Assembly: GCA_049513815.1 (NCBI GenBank)
Contig: JBEKVR010000057.1
Span: 1-25,427, forward strand
Source of the DNA: Roseiarcus sp049513815
Lineage (GTDB): Bacteria > Pseudomonadota > Alphaproteobacteria > Rhizobiales > Beijerinckiaceae
Direction of reading: 5' to 3'
DNA length: 25,427 bases
The position numbers and the translations under genes are program-made. Shown here in pieces: positions 1 through 9,541 of the stretch; within the stretch, counting starts at the first letter, position 1; each line of letters starts with the position of its first letter. The notes under the pieces were generated by a model. The model searched no databases. It was not told where the DNA came from and was given only the letters and a program-made list of their open reading frames with translations.

Positions 1-356
1 GAGGCCGAGCGCCGCGGCGAGCGCCGGTTGGCGCGCCATCGGCGTGACGCGGAAACCGCGCCCGTCGACCGATTGAAGTCGCAAGTCGAATTGGCCGACC
101 AGGTCGACCCAGGCGGCGTCGGAAAGGCCGACCGCGCGCGCGACCCGGTAAGACGTCAGCCATTGGCGGTAGCGCAGGAACGGGTTGTCTTCGCCGCCTC
201 TCGGGCGGTCTCGCGCCTCGATCGGGGCGACCAGCACATGGTCGATGTCGTCGCCGGGCGCGCCGGCGTTGGGACAGGCAAACGGAAAGGCGCGCGCCGG
301 ATCGACTGCGGCGCCGCAGCCGTGGCAGACGAACAACGGCGGCGTGGTGACGAAAG

Positions 357-360
<4 letters not shown>
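1..360 (-). CDS. PLP-dependent threonine synthase-like enzyme, N-terminal part (runs off the window)
   Basis: The reading frame starts at GTG 360-358 and stays open for 120 codons to the window edge, so only the N-terminus is present. The GTG overlaps the stop of the upstream PLP enzyme in a GTGA arrangement, which indicates translational coupling. The protein opens with a small zinc-ribbon-like module: V-C-H-G-C-G followed by F-A-C-P-N, then an acidic segment and the N-P-F-L-R-Y-R-x-W-L-T-S-Y-R block. That block is typical of the N-terminus of threonine synthase-like fold-type II PLP enzymes. The catalytic lysine would lie outside the window, so the reaction cannot be assigned. It may be a true threonine synthase, or a paralogue working with its partner on another amino-acid beta/gamma replacement or elimination. 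Family confidence is moderate, and specific function unknown. Confidence 0.6.
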
Positions 361-1859
<1,499 letters not shown>

Positions 1860-2274
1860 TCCGCCTTCCCTTCCCACTCTCGACCAGCGGCCGGCCAAAG
1901 CTCCAGCCTGAAGACGGACGCGCCGCAACAGCGCCCCGCGGCCGAGCGGGACGACAAAATCGCTCTCACGCTTTGCCGAATTGCCCCGCGCGCAGCGTCT
2001 CAAGCAACCGCAGACGCCCAAAGCGCTGGACGCTCGCGTCGGTCGCCAGCACGGACACACCACAATCATGGTCCGACCGAACACCCGTGTCCAGCAAGTT
2101 GATTCGGCGCGATAAATCGACGCGGACGTGCGGACCTCCCGGACGCTTCGCGATTTGACAGGCCATGCCGACGACGTCATGACCGGCGCGGCGGCGGTCG
2201 GGGCGTCCTTTGCGCCGCTTTTTGGTCAAAGCGGCCCGCTGGCGCCGGAACTACGCCCCACGGAGGGGGGACGA
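1860..2274. other. Intergenic region between divergent genes
   Basis: These 415 bases separate the minus-strand PLP gene from the plus-strand dehydrogenase and must hold both promoters. On the plus strand a perfect TTGACA lies at 2155-2160, but no convincing -10 element follows at 16-18 bases, so the promoter is only suggested. The open frames crossing the region are arginine-rich shadows or in-frame N-terminal extensions. No RNA gene or clear repeat was seen. Confidence 0.4.
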
Positions 2275-3300
2275 ATGACCGAGGCGCTGTTCCTGTATGG
2301 GCCGCGCGACGCGCGCGTTGCGCCGTTCAATGTGCGGGAAGGCAGGCCGGGCGAGGTTCTCGTCGAAGTGGCCGCAGTCGGCATTTGCGGCAGCGACCTG
2401 CACTACTACAAGGACGGCGGCATCGGCGGCGCGGTCGTCCGCGAGCCGTTTGTGCCGGGTCACGAGTTCGGCGGCTGTCTCTGCGACGAGATCCCCGCGC
2501 TCGGTCTTACGCGCGGCGCGTTGGTCGCGGTTGACCCCAACATCGCCTGCGGCCACTGCGATTGGTGCCGCGAGGGCTACTTCAACCTGTGCCCGAACGT
2601 GGAGTTTTTCGGCGCCCCGCCGTTCGACGGGGCGATGACGTCGCGGATTTGGGTTCCCACGTCGCAGATCGTCAAGCTGCCGCCGGCGCTGACGCCGCTC
2701 GACGCCGTGATGCTGGAGCCGCTGGGCGTGGCGATGCACGCCGTCGATCTCGCCAGGCCGCGGCTGCTGGAGCGCGCGGCGGTGCTCGGCGCCGGCCCGA
2801 TCGGGCTCCTCATCCTGCAGGCGCTGAAGGTCGCCGGCGCCGGCGAGGTCTATGTAGTCGAGCCACAGGCCCATCGGCGCGAGATGGCGATGCGCTTCGG
2901 CGCCGCCGCTGTCGGCGAAGCGGTGGCCGACGTCGCCGGTTGGAGCGAGGGCAAGGGCTTTTCCCTGGTCGTCGAGGCGACCAACAATCCGCTCGGCTTC
3001 CGCGACGCCGTGCGGGCGGCGCGGATCGGCGGCCGCGTCGTCCTGGTCGGCATTCCCGACGGCGACGTCTATACGCTGCCGGCCGCGGAAGCGCGCCGCC
3101 GCGGCCTGAAGATCAGGTTCTCACGCCGGATGGTCGACGCCTATCCGCGCGCCATTGAATTGGTCGCCTCTGGACGCGTCGATGTCGCCTCGATCGTCAC
3201 CCATTGCATCGACCTGGCGGCGACGCCCGATATGCTCCGGTCGCTGGCCGAAAGCGCGCCAGGGCTCGGAAAAGTCCTGATCTATCCCAACGGACAGTGA
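2275..3300 (+). CDS. Zinc-dependent medium-chain dehydrogenase, L-idonate 5-dehydrogenase-like
   Basis: A 341-residue NAD(P)-dependent polyol/sugar-acid dehydrogenase. The start at ATG 2275 follows a strong CGGAGGGGGG ribosome site; an in-frame extension to 2128 is not needed. Catalytic zinc ligands are C38 (G-I-C-G-S-D-L-H-Y-Y), H63-E64 (P-G-H-E) and probably E148. The structural zinc lobe has C92, C95, C98 and C106. The Rossmann motif G-A-G-P-I-G is at 172-177. The G-I-C-G-S-D-L-H-Y-Y-K-D-G block and the length match L-idonate 5-dehydrogenases, which oxidise L-idonate to 5-ketogluconate. Related sorbitol, xylitol or threonine dehydrogenases share the fold, so the substrate is uncertain. The LLM oxidoreductase gene follows 115 bases downstream on the same strand. 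Confidence 0.85.
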   Translation: MTEALFLYGPRDARVAPFNVREGRPGEVLVEVAAVGICGSDLHYYKDGGIGGAVVREPFVPGHEFGGCLCDEIPALGLTRGALVAVDPNIACGHCDWCREGYFNLCPNVEFFGAPPFDGAMTSRIWVPTSQIVKLPPALTPLDAVMLEPLGVAMHAVDLARPRLLERAAVLGAGPIGLLILQALKVAGAGEVYVVEPQAHRREMAMRFGAAAVGEAVADVAGWSEGKGFSLVVEATNNPLGFRDAVRAARIGGRVVLVGIPDGDVYTLPAAEARRRGLKIRFSRRMVDAYPRAIELVASGRVDVASIVTHCIDLAATPDMLRSLAESAPGLGKVLIYPNGQ

Positions 3301-3415
3301 TCGAGACGGCCTCGACGCCGCCGGTGCGCCGCTGGCTTGGCGGTAGAAATGGCGGCGCGTACATTGGCGACGCATTACTCGGCGCGCGGGCGCCTCAGCG
3401 AGGCGTCAGGCGGGG

Positions 3416-4438
3416 ATGAAGTCGATTGGGTTCCTCTCGTTCGGGCATTGGACGCCCTCGCCGCAATCGGAGACCCGAACGGCGTCAGACGCGCTGCTGC
3501 AATCGATCGACATCGCCGTCGCCGCCGAGGAATTGGGCGTGGACGGCGCCTATTTCCGCGTCCATCACTTCGCCCAGCAACTCGGCTCGCCGTTCCCTCT
3601 GCTCGCTGCCGTCGGCGCGAAGACGAGCCGGATCGAGATCGGCACCGCCGTCATCGACATGCGCTACGAAAATCCGCTGTACATGGCGGAAAACGCGGGC
3701 GCGGCCGACCTCATCGCGCGCGGCCGCCTGCAATTGGGAATCAGTCGCGGCTCGCCCGAGCAGGTCGTCGACGGATGGCGCCATTTCGGTTACCGGCCGA
3801 GCGAAGGCCAGACCGACGCCGACATGGCGCGTCGCCACGCCGAGGATTTTCTCGACGTACTCAAAGGCGAAGGTTTCGCCCAGCCCAATCCGCGACCGAT
3901 GTTTCCCAATCCGCCCGGCCTGCTGCGCGTCGAGCCGCACGCTGAGGGCCTGCGCGACCGAATCTGGTGGGGAGCGGGCTCCGACGCGACCGCCGTCTGG
4001 GCGGCTGAGAAGGGCATGAATCTGCAGAGTTCGACGCTCAAGAACGACGAAGGGGGGCTGCCGTTCCATGTCCAGCAGGCCAAGCAGATCCGGACGTTCC
4101 GTGAGGCCTGGAAGGCCACTGGGCACAAGCGCGAGCCGCGGGTCTCGGTGAGCCGCAGCATCTTCGCCCTCGTCGACGAACGCGACCGCGCCTATTTCGG
4201 CCGCGGCAATCAAGCCGAGGACTCGATCGGCTATATCGACGAGACGACCCGCGCGATTTTCGGCCGCAGCTACGCCGCCGAACCGGACGTCCTCATCAAG
4301 GAATTGAAGAACGACGAAGCGATCGCGGAGGCCGACACGCTGCTGTTGACCGTGCCGAACCAACTCGGCGTCGACTACAACGCGCACGTCATCGAGTCGA
4401 TCTTGAAACATGTCGCCCCAGCCCTTGGTTGGCGTTGA
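3416..4438 (+). CDS. LLM-class flavin-dependent oxidoreductase (bacterial luciferase-like)
   Basis: A 340-residue single-domain TIM-barrel flavoprotein of the luciferase-like monooxygenase superfamily. The start at ATG 3416 follows AGGCGGGG. Family marks are the N-terminal M-K-S-I-G-F-L-S-F beta strand, E-L-G-V-D-G-A-Y-F-R-V-H-H-F in the second strand, the I-E-I-G-T-A-V-I block, Y-M-A-E-N-A-G-A-A-D, and G-R-L-Q-L-G-I-S-R-G-S near residues 102-112. Members use reduced FMN (sometimes F420) to oxidise aldehydes, sulfonates or cyclic ketones, usually with a separate flavin reductase. No reductase gene is in the window. It may be co-transcribed with the upstream dehydrogenase, but the 115-base gap leaves this open. 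The substrate cannot be inferred. Confidence 0.85.
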   Translation: MKSIGFLSFGHWTPSPQSETRTASDALLQSIDIAVAAEELGVDGAYFRVHHFAQQLGSPFPLLAAVGAKTSRIEIGTAVIDMRYENPLYMAENAGAADLIARGRLQLGISRGSPEQVVDGWRHFGYRPSEGQTDADMARRHAEDFLDVLKGEGFAQPNPRPMFPNPPGLLRVEPHAEGLRDRIWWGAGSDATAVWAAEKGMNLQSSTLKNDEGGLPFHVQQAKQIRTFREAWKATGHKREPRVSVSRSIFALVDERDRAYFGRGNQAEDSIGYIDETTRAIFGRSYAAEPDVLIKELKNDEAIAEADTLLLTVPNQLGVDYNAHVIESILKHVAPALGWR

Positions 4439-4755
4439 CGAGCAGGGCGCGTTCCGACCAGACAAACCTCGAACAATGAAGCGACGGCGGGGCGCCGCAA
4501 GCATGGGCGCCGGGTCCGCTCGATCACGCAAAAAGGATGGCTGGCCGGACCTGAGTTGTGACGGCGCCGATCACCAAGAATTTCAAATTGGTCGCAGATT
4601 TCAAATTCTCGCCACATGACGTCGGTATGAGTAGCCGCAGGCGGTTGAATGTTGACTGCGCCGAGAGAAGCCGATCGCCGACGGGCGCCGCGCTTCTCGA
4701 GCCGTCGAGGTCAACGAACGCCGCGGTTCCGCTAGCGCCAGGACGAGGGCTTACG
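4439..4755. other. Gene-poor stretch
   Basis: About 317 bases with no convincing gene. Short frames here are basic and of low complexity, and none has a family signature. It contains the AT-rich inverted repeat at 4577-4609. No promoter could be supported with confidence. Confidence 0.4.
4577..4609. repeat. AT-rich inverted repeat, 12-base arms
   Basis: Arms AGAATTTCAAAT (4577-4588) and ATTTCAAATTCT (4598-4609) are inverted copies with one mismatch, separated by 9 bases. Because of the symmetry, ATTTCAAATT also appears as a direct repeat at 4580 and 4598. The arms are far more AT-rich than their surroundings. It lies 139 bases after the LLM oxidoreductase stop and could be a protein-binding site or a weak hairpin. 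It lacks the GC stem and U tract of an intrinsic terminator. Confidence 0.5.
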
Positions 4756-4986
4756 ATGCCGACGCATACGGAGATCTCCAGTCATTTTGCGCAGTCCCGC
4801 GGGCGCGGCCCGTTGTTCACAACCGTCGTCGTTTGTTTCGATGACGCGAGCGAGGTCATGCAGGTCCGGGTCGGAATTGCCGATAGCGGCGACAGCAGCC
4901 AAAACCGGACGGACGCCATTCGCGCCGCGCGGCGGCTCGCGCTGCGCTTCGCCACCGAAGACAGCGCGGTCGCCGAGCGCCACTGA
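4756..4986 (+). CDS. Hypothetical small protein (doubtful)
   Basis: A possible 76-residue protein from ATG 4756, with AGGACGAGGG just upstream as a ribosome site. The predicted protein has a beta-like hydrophobic run (L-F-T-T-V-V-V-C-F) and a second strand (V-M-Q-V-R-V-G-I-A), then a probable helix rich in Ala and Arg (D-A-I-R-A-A-R-R-L-A-L-R-F-A). No family was recognised. The frame is also open to an ATG at 4558, which would include the inverted repeat. Codon use is not clearly different from background high-GC frames, so it may not be a gene. Confidence 0.3.
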   Translation: MPTHTEISSHFAQSRGRGPLFTTVVVCFDDASEVMQVRVGIADSGDSSQNRTDAIRAARRLALRFATEDSAVAERH

Positions 4987-5133
4987 GCCCTGCTGGCCGC
5001 ACGAGCCAGTTCGCCGGGATCACGGATTGACGCAGCAGCCAGGTCGACTTGAAGGTCGGCGAATGCGCCGCGCAGGGGCGCGTGGCCGCCGATGGCCGCG
5101 GTCGACCGTCTTTGAGGGGCCGCAGTTCGCCGC

Positions 5134-6024
5134 TCAGCGGGCGATGATCATCTCGACGCCGCGACTCTCGAAGGCGCGGGCGTCCTCGTCGCGGATGCCG
5201 TCATCGGTAATGAAGGCGTGGATGACGTCAAGCGTGCCGAGTCGGGTGAAGGACGAGCGGTTGATCTTGGTCGAGTCGGCGACGAGATAGACCCGCGAAG
5301 CGGCGCGGATCATCGCCTGTTTGAGCTGCAGGTCGGCGAAGCTCGGGTAGGTGAGTCCGGTGTCGAGCGCGACGCCGGCGGTGGCGAGGAACAGCTTGCC
5401 GGCGTAGACATCCTCGAAATATTCCGCCGCCTTGTCGCCGCTGAGCGACAGAGTCGGGCCCTTGAACTGGCCGCCCGGCATGTGCACCGCGTAGCCGGGC
5501 GCGGCGCCGAGCAGCAGCGCGATGTTGAGCGCGTTGGTGATGACGGTCAGCGACGAGCGTCCGAGCAGTTGATGAGCGACCTCGGTCGTGGTCGAGCCCG
5601 CGTCGAGGATGATCGTCTCGCCGTCGCCGACCAGGCTCGCAGCCTTCGCGCCGATCTTTCGTTTCTTGTCGATGTTCTCCATATGCTGGAGCGACATCGT
5701 CTCGACCTGGCGCGACACCGTGCGCAGGAAGGCGCCGCCGTGCTGGCGCGTGATGTGGCCGTCGGTTTCGAGTTTCTCGAGATCCTGGCGGATGGTCGCC
5801 TCGGAGACGGCGAAAGCAGCGCTGAGGTCGCGCACGCGCGCACTGCCCTCCTCCTGAAGCCAGGCGAGGATCTTCATTCGTCGCGGCTCGGCGAGCAGGC
5901 CGTTGAGATCGGCGCCGGACTGTCCAGCCGCGCCGATGCGCGCGCTCCGCCGTGGCGTCGTGGCTCTCGTCACCGTCATGGTTTTGCCCGTTCCGTTCAA
6001 GAGCAGCCGGCTTGAGTTCGTCAT
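5134..6024 (-). CDS. DeoR/GlpR-family transcriptional regulator
   Basis: A 296-residue protein from ATG 6024. The winged helix-turn-helix lies at about 45-98 (R-R-M-K-I-L-A-W-L, then V-S-E-A-T-I-R-Q-D-L-E-K-L-E, then H-G-G-A). The C-terminal sugar-phosphate-sensing domain has the D-A-G-S-T-T-T-E-V motif near 141-149 and ends with the usual A-D-S-T-K block. DeoR-family repressors are typically about 250-260 residues, so this one has an N-terminal extension of about 40. ATG 5979 would give 281 residues, and neither start has a strong ribosome site. The gene lies 162 bases downstream of the permease on the same strand, so it is probably the local regulator of the sugar transporter and the divergent isomerase-transketolase genes. 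The effector is likely a phosphorylated sugar intermediate (inferred from the family). Confidence 0.9.
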   Translation of the reverse strand: MTNSSRLLLNGTGKTMTVTRATTPRRSARIGAAGQSGADLNGLLAEPRRMKILAWLQEEGSARVRDLSAAFAVSEATIRQDLEKLETDGHITRQHGGAFLRTVSRQVETMSLQHMENIDKKRKIGAKAASLVGDGETIILDAGSTTTEVAHQLLGRSSLTVITNALNIALLLGAAPGYAVHMPGGQFKGPTLSLSGDKAAEYFEDVYAGKLFLATAGVALDTGLTYPSFADLQLKQAMIRAASRVYLVADSTKINRSSFTRLGTLDVIHAFITDDGIRDEDARAFESRGVEMIIAR

Positions 6025-6186
6025 CTTCGATTCGGCGAGCTGTCGTCGGCCCGCTCGGGCCGCTCAACCGCCGATCGTCTCACAACCAATCGCCGCAACT
6101 CGAAACCATCTAGCCAAGACCGCAACAAATCGCAAGGATCGCCGATATTTCTTCCACGCTCCCGGCGCGTTATAGCTCAGCAACGC

Positions 6187-7248
6187 TCAGGCCAACTGCG
6201 CCATCTGCTGCAGGGCGACGCGCTGCTGCAGTTTGCGCTGCGCCTGGTCGACGACCACCGCCGCGATGATCACCATGCCCTTGATCACCATCTGCCAGAA
6301 CGAGCTGACGCCCATCATCACCAGACCGTCGGATAGGATGCCGATGACGAACGCGCCGATGATGGTGCCGCCGATGGTGCCGCGGCCGCCCGACATCGAG
6401 GTGCCGCCGAGCACCGCCGCGGCGATGGCGTTGAGCTCGAAAGTGGTGCCGGTCGCCGGATGGGCCGCCAGCAGCTCCGAGGAGATGACGAGACCAACGA
6501 TCGCCGCGCAGAAGCCGGAGAACATGTAGACGAACAGCTTGACGCGGTTGACGCGAATGCCCGACAGCGCCGCCGCGCGCTCGTTGCCGCCGACCGCGAA
6601 GATGTGCCGCCCGAGCGGCGTCCAGCGCGCCAGATAGGCCGCCGCCAAGGCGACGATGATCAGCAGCCAGATCGACATCGGCAGATAGAAGATCGTGCCG
6701 GCGCCGAGGAACGCATAGCCGGTCGTGCCCAAGGCGGCGCTGCCCTCGAGGTTGGGGAAGGTCGCGCCGTCCGAGACCAGCAGGGCCGCGCCGCGCGCGA
6801 TATAGAGCGAGCCGAGCGTGGCGATGAACGGCGCGACGTTCAGCCAGGTGATCAGCAGCCCGTTGATCAGGCCGACGAGAACGCCGAGCACGAGGATGAT
6901 GACCATGATCTCCGGGATGCTGAAGAACAGCGTGTAGCCGTTGTGCAGGTCGACGCCATGCAGAATCAGCCCGCCGGCGACCATGGCGCACAGGCCGACG
7001 ATCGAGCCGACCGACAGGTCGATGCCGCCGGTGACGATGACGAAGGTCATGCCGATCGCGAGAAAGGCATTCTGAGCGACGTGCTTCGACATCAGCACGA
7101 CGTTGGCGGCAGTGAGAAAGTTCGGCGCGGCGAAGGCGAAGAAGATCAGCACCGCGAACAGCGCGATGAAAGTGCGCAGCCGCATCAGATAGAGCGTCAG
7201 CGAGCCGCGGACCGAAGAGGCGGAGGACGAATCCACGGCGGCGCTCAT
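6187..7248 (-). CDS. Sugar ABC transporter permease (RbsC/XylH type)
   Basis: A 353-residue inner-membrane permease of the BPD_transp_2 family, which moves monosaccharides through a ribose/xylose-type importer. The start at ATG 7248 overlaps the stop of the ATPase gene (ATGA). A short hydrophilic N-terminus precedes the first membrane helix (T-F-I-A-L-F-A-V-L-I-F-F-A-F). Family landmarks are V-I-V-T-G-G-I-D-L-S-V-G-S-I-V-G, G-G-N-E-R-A-A-A-L-S-G-I (cytoplasmic coupling loop) and G-G-T-S-M-S-G-G-R-G-T-I-G-G-T. Many hydrophobic segments are visible, about the usual 8-10. It is the only permease gene in the operon, so it probably works as a homodimer. The sugar specificity cannot be read from the permease. 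Confidence 0.93.
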   Translation of the reverse strand: MSAAVDSSSASSVRGSLTLYLMRLRTFIALFAVLIFFAFAAPNFLTAANVVLMSKHVAQNAFLAIGMTFVIVTGGIDLSVGSIVGLCAMVAGGLILHGVDLHNGYTLFFSIPEIMVIILVLGVLVGLINGLLITWLNVAPFIATLGSLYIARGAALLVSDGATFPNLEGSAALGTTGYAFLGAGTIFYLPMSIWLLIIVALAAAYLARWTPLGRHIFAVGGNERAAALSGIRVNRVKLFVYMFSGFCAAIVGLVISSELLAAHPATGTTFELNAIAAAVLGGTSMSGGRGTIGGTIIGAFVIGILSDGLVMMGVSSFWQMVIKGMVIIAAVVVDQAQRKLQQRVALQQMAQLA

Positions 7249-8816
7249 GCGGTGAGTTCCTTTTTGTGTTGGGGCGCCCCGGTCGGCCCATGGCCGATCG
7301 ACGACGCGGCGACGACCTTCGCTTCGGTCGCTTCGGCGCGGTCGAACAGCGCGGTCAGGCAGCCTTGGCTCATGACCGCGATGCGGTCGGAAAGCGCCAG
7401 GACTTCTTCGAGGTCCGAGGTGACGAACAGAATGCCGATGCCCTGCGCGGCGAGGCTGCGCATGATGCGGAAGACGTCGCCCTTGGCCCCGATGTCGATG
7501 CCGCGGCTCGGCTCGTCCATCAGCAGCACCGTCGGCGCGGTCATCAGCGCCTTGCCGATCACCACCTTCTGCTGGTTGCCGCCCGATAGCGACGAGACAG
7601 GGAGCTTCGGGTCGGCGACCTTGATCGACAGGTCGCGCACCTCGCGCTGCACCTCGTCGGCCTCGCGGCGCGCCGGAATGTGGAAGACTTTTGCCAGCTT
7701 CTTGAGGCTCGCCATGGTCAGGTTCTCGGCGACAGAGAGGATTGGGACCAAGCCGTCGCGCTGGCGATCCTCGGGGATCAGCGCGAGGCCGCGGGCGATG
7801 CGGCCGCCAACGTCGCGCTCGCGCACCGGCTTGCCGTCGATGAAGATGCGTCCGGTCGAAAGCGGGTGCCGGCCCATCACGCATTCGAGGAATTCGCTGC
7901 GTCCGGCCCCCATCAGGCCGTAGAGGCCGACGATCTCGCCGGCGCGCACCGACAGCGAGACATGATCGACCGCGTAGCCGCCGGTGATGCGGGTCAGCGA
8001 GACGTTCTCGGCGCGCAGCGCCTCGCCGCCGAAACCGTGTTCGCCCGGCGTCGAGAAATCCTTGGCGTCCGAGCCGATCATCTGGCGGACGATCCAGTGC
8101 AGGTCGACTTCGGCCACCCGCCGCGCGCCGGTGACGCGTCCGTCGCGCAGCACCGTGATGTAGTCGCCGATCCGCATCATCTCTTCGAGTCGGTGCGAGA
8201 TGTAGACGATCGCCACCTCCTTCGCCTTGAGGTCGGCGATGACGCGGAACAGGATATCGACCTCCGGCGCGCTGAGCGCCGAAGTCGGCTCGTCCATGAT
8301 GAGGATGCGCGCGTTGCGCGCCACCGCCTTGGCGATCTCGACCAGCTGCTGCTGGCCGATCATCAGGTCGTCGACCATGGCGCGCGGATCGACGCCGGTC
8401 TGCAAGCGCTCCATCAGCGCCTCGGTCTGCCGCTCCTGCTCCGCGTGATCGATGCGGCCGTGGCGCACGATCTCGCGATTGGCGAAGATGTTCTCGGCGA
8501 CCGTGAGGTTGCCGAACAGGTTCAGCTCTTGGAACACCATGCCGATGCCGTGCGCCATCGCGTCGCGGGTGTCGGCGAAGGCGACCGGTTCGCCGTCGAG
8601 CAGGATGCGCCCGGCGGTCGGCCGCTCGACGCCGGCGATCATCTTGACCAGCGTCGACTTGCCGGCGCCGTTCTCGCCGACCAGAACGTTGACCGCGCCG
8701 CGCCGCACCGCGAAATCGGCCTGCTTGACCGCGACGGTGCCGGAATAGACCTTGGTCACCCCTTCGAGGCGCAGGACGACGTCGGATTCGTCTCGAGCGG
8801 CGGCGGCGTCGGTCAC
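7245..8816 (-). CDS. Sugar ABC transporter ATP-binding protein, tandem ATPase (RbsA/XylG type)
   Basis: A 523-residue cytoplasmic ATPase with two fused nucleotide-binding domains. The GTG start at 8816 overlaps the stop of the DUF2291 gene (GTGA); no strong ribosome site is seen, which fits translational coupling. Domain 1 has Walker A G-E-N-G-A-G-K-S-T at 47-55, signature-region G-Q-Q-Q-L-V-E-I-A-K-A and Walker B I-L-I-M-D-E-P-T-S-A-L. Domain 2 has a degenerate Walker A (G-L-M-G-A-G-R-S-E) lacking the lysine, an intact L-S-G-G-N-Q-Q-K signature and Walker B V-L-L-M-D-E-P-S-R-G-I. This asymmetry is normal for the family. It energises uptake of the sugar captured by the binding protein. Confidence 0.94.
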   Translation of the reverse strand: MTDAAAARDESDVVLRLEGVTKVYSGTVAVKQADFAVRRGAVNVLVGENGAGKSTLVKMIAGVERPTAGRILLDGEPVAFADTRDAMAHGIGMVFQELNLFGNLTVAENIFANREIVRHGRIDHAEQERQTEALMERLQTGVDPRAMVDDLMIGQQQLVEIAKAVARNARILIMDEPTSALSAPEVDILFRVIADLKAKEVAIVYISHRLEEMMRIGDYITVLRDGRVTGARRVAEVDLHWIVRQMIGSDAKDFSTPGEHGFGGEALRAENVSLTRITGGYAVDHVSLSVRAGEIVGLYGLMGAGRSEFLECVMGRHPLSTGRIFIDGKPVRERDVGGRIARGLALIPEDRQRDGLVPILSVAENLTMASLKKLAKVFHIPARREADEVQREVRDLSIKVADPKLPVSSLSGGNQQKVVIGKALMTAPTVLLMDEPSRGIDIGAKGDVFRIMRSLAAQGIGILFVTSDLEEVLALSDRIAVMSQGCLTALFDRAEATEAKVVAASSIGHGPTGAPQHKKELTA

Positions 8817-9469
8817 GGCTTGGGTCCGATCGTGATCTCGACCGGCGTCACCAGCGGCGGTTCGCCGGACGAGTCGAGCGCGTAGGCGCCGATCAGCGTC
8901 ACTTTGCGGCCGACGAGGTCGTCGCGCGGCAGCTTCCCGAGCGTGTTGTGGTTGACGTAGGTGTTGAACGCCTTGCCGAAGCGGGCAAAATCGATTTGGT
9001 TGGTGAAGTCGCCGAACGAGACGAAATCGAGCGCGTCGCGGATCGCGGCGCCGCTCATCGCCGGGCCGATCTGCACGGTCGCGTCGACCTTGCCCTGACC
9101 GCTCGCATCGACGCCGATGGCGCCGGCGCGCGATTCGGTTTCGGCGGCGACGATCGTTCCCTCGATGCGGACCATCAAGGTCCACGGCGTGTCTTCCGAT
9201 TTGGCGCGATAGCCCCATTTGGCGCCGGCTTCGTCCGGCGACTTGGCGGCGAGGTCGCGCACCGCGAGGAACGGTCCCGCTCTCTTCTCGAAATAGGGCA
9301 CGACCTTGGCCGCCCATATCGAGGCGACCATCTGGTCGGGATCACGGGCGGCGGCGCCGTTCGTCCCGCCGGCCGCGCCGATCGCGCTCACCTGATCCGT
9401 GGGAATGAAACGGCACGCCGCGAGCAGGATCCCCAGGCTCAGCGCCATCGCGCATCCGACCCACCGCAT
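8813..9469 (-). CDS. DUF2291 family lipoprotein, ABC-operon accessory
   Basis: A 218-residue protein from ATG 9469 with ribosome site GAAGGGA. The N-terminus is a lipoprotein signal: basic start, hydrophobic A-L-S-L-G-I-L-L, then lipobox L-A-A-C with C19 as the lipidated residue. The periplasmic body matches my recollection of DUF2291 proteins, including W-G-Y-R-A-K-S-E-D-T-P-W-T-L-M-V and a C-terminal block ending in V-T-P-V-E-I-T-I-G. Such proteins are found in rhizobial sugar ABC operons, usually next to the RbsA-like ATPase, and their role is unknown. Here it sits between the binding protein and ATPase genes and is translationally coupled to the ATPase. A role at the membrane-periplasm face of the importer is inferred from position only. 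Confidence 0.82.
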   Translation of the reverse strand: MRWVGCAMALSLGILLAACRFIPTDQVSAIGAAGGTNGAAARDPDQMVASIWAAKVVPYFEKRAGPFLAVRDLAAKSPDEAGAKWGYRAKSEDTPWTLMVRIEGTIVAAETESRAGAIGVDASGQGKVDATVQIGPAMSGAAIRDALDFVSFGDFTNQIDFARFGKAFNTYVNHNTLGKLPRDDLVGRKVTLIGAYALDSSGEPPLVTPVEITIGPKP

Positions 9470-9495
9470 TCCCTTCGACTCCGAACATGAGAAAC

Positions 9496-9524
9496 GGCGC
9501 GCGGGACGAACCGTCCCGCGCGCC
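9496..9524 (-). terminator. Intercistronic hairpin between binding-protein and DUF2291 genes
   Basis: Perfect 13-base inverted repeat: GGCGCGCGGGACG (9496-9508) and CGTCCCGCGCGCC (9512-9524) with a 3-base loop. In the minus-strand transcript it begins 18 bases after the binding-protein stop and is followed only by a short U-rich GTTTCTC. It is probably a partial terminator or an RNA-stabilising stem that keeps binding-protein expression higher than that of the downstream transporter genes, as in other binding-protein-first operons. Confidence 0.6.
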
Positions 9525-9541
9525 CTTGGCCGTCTAAGACC

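Noticed and set aside
1860..2180. In-frame N-terminal extension of the minus-strand PLP enzyme
   Set aside because: The added 107 residues are basic and of low complexity, while ATG 1859 has a purine-rich ribosome site and begins the recognisable protein.
3416..4438. LLM oxidoreductase as a sulfoquinovose or alkanesulfonate monooxygenase
   Set aside because: No flavin reductase, sulfonate transporter or sulfoquinovosidase is nearby, and the sequence gives no specific sulfonate-family signature.
4410..4619. Small plus-strand frame after the LLM oxidoreductase
   Set aside because: It overlaps the end of the LLM gene, has an irregular basic composition, and shows no ribosome site or family resemblance.
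6460..7923. Large plus-strand frame opposite the permease and ATPase genes
   Set aside because: It is antisense to two well-supported ABC genes, and its composition is dominated by charged residues and Arg/Asp/Gln runs.
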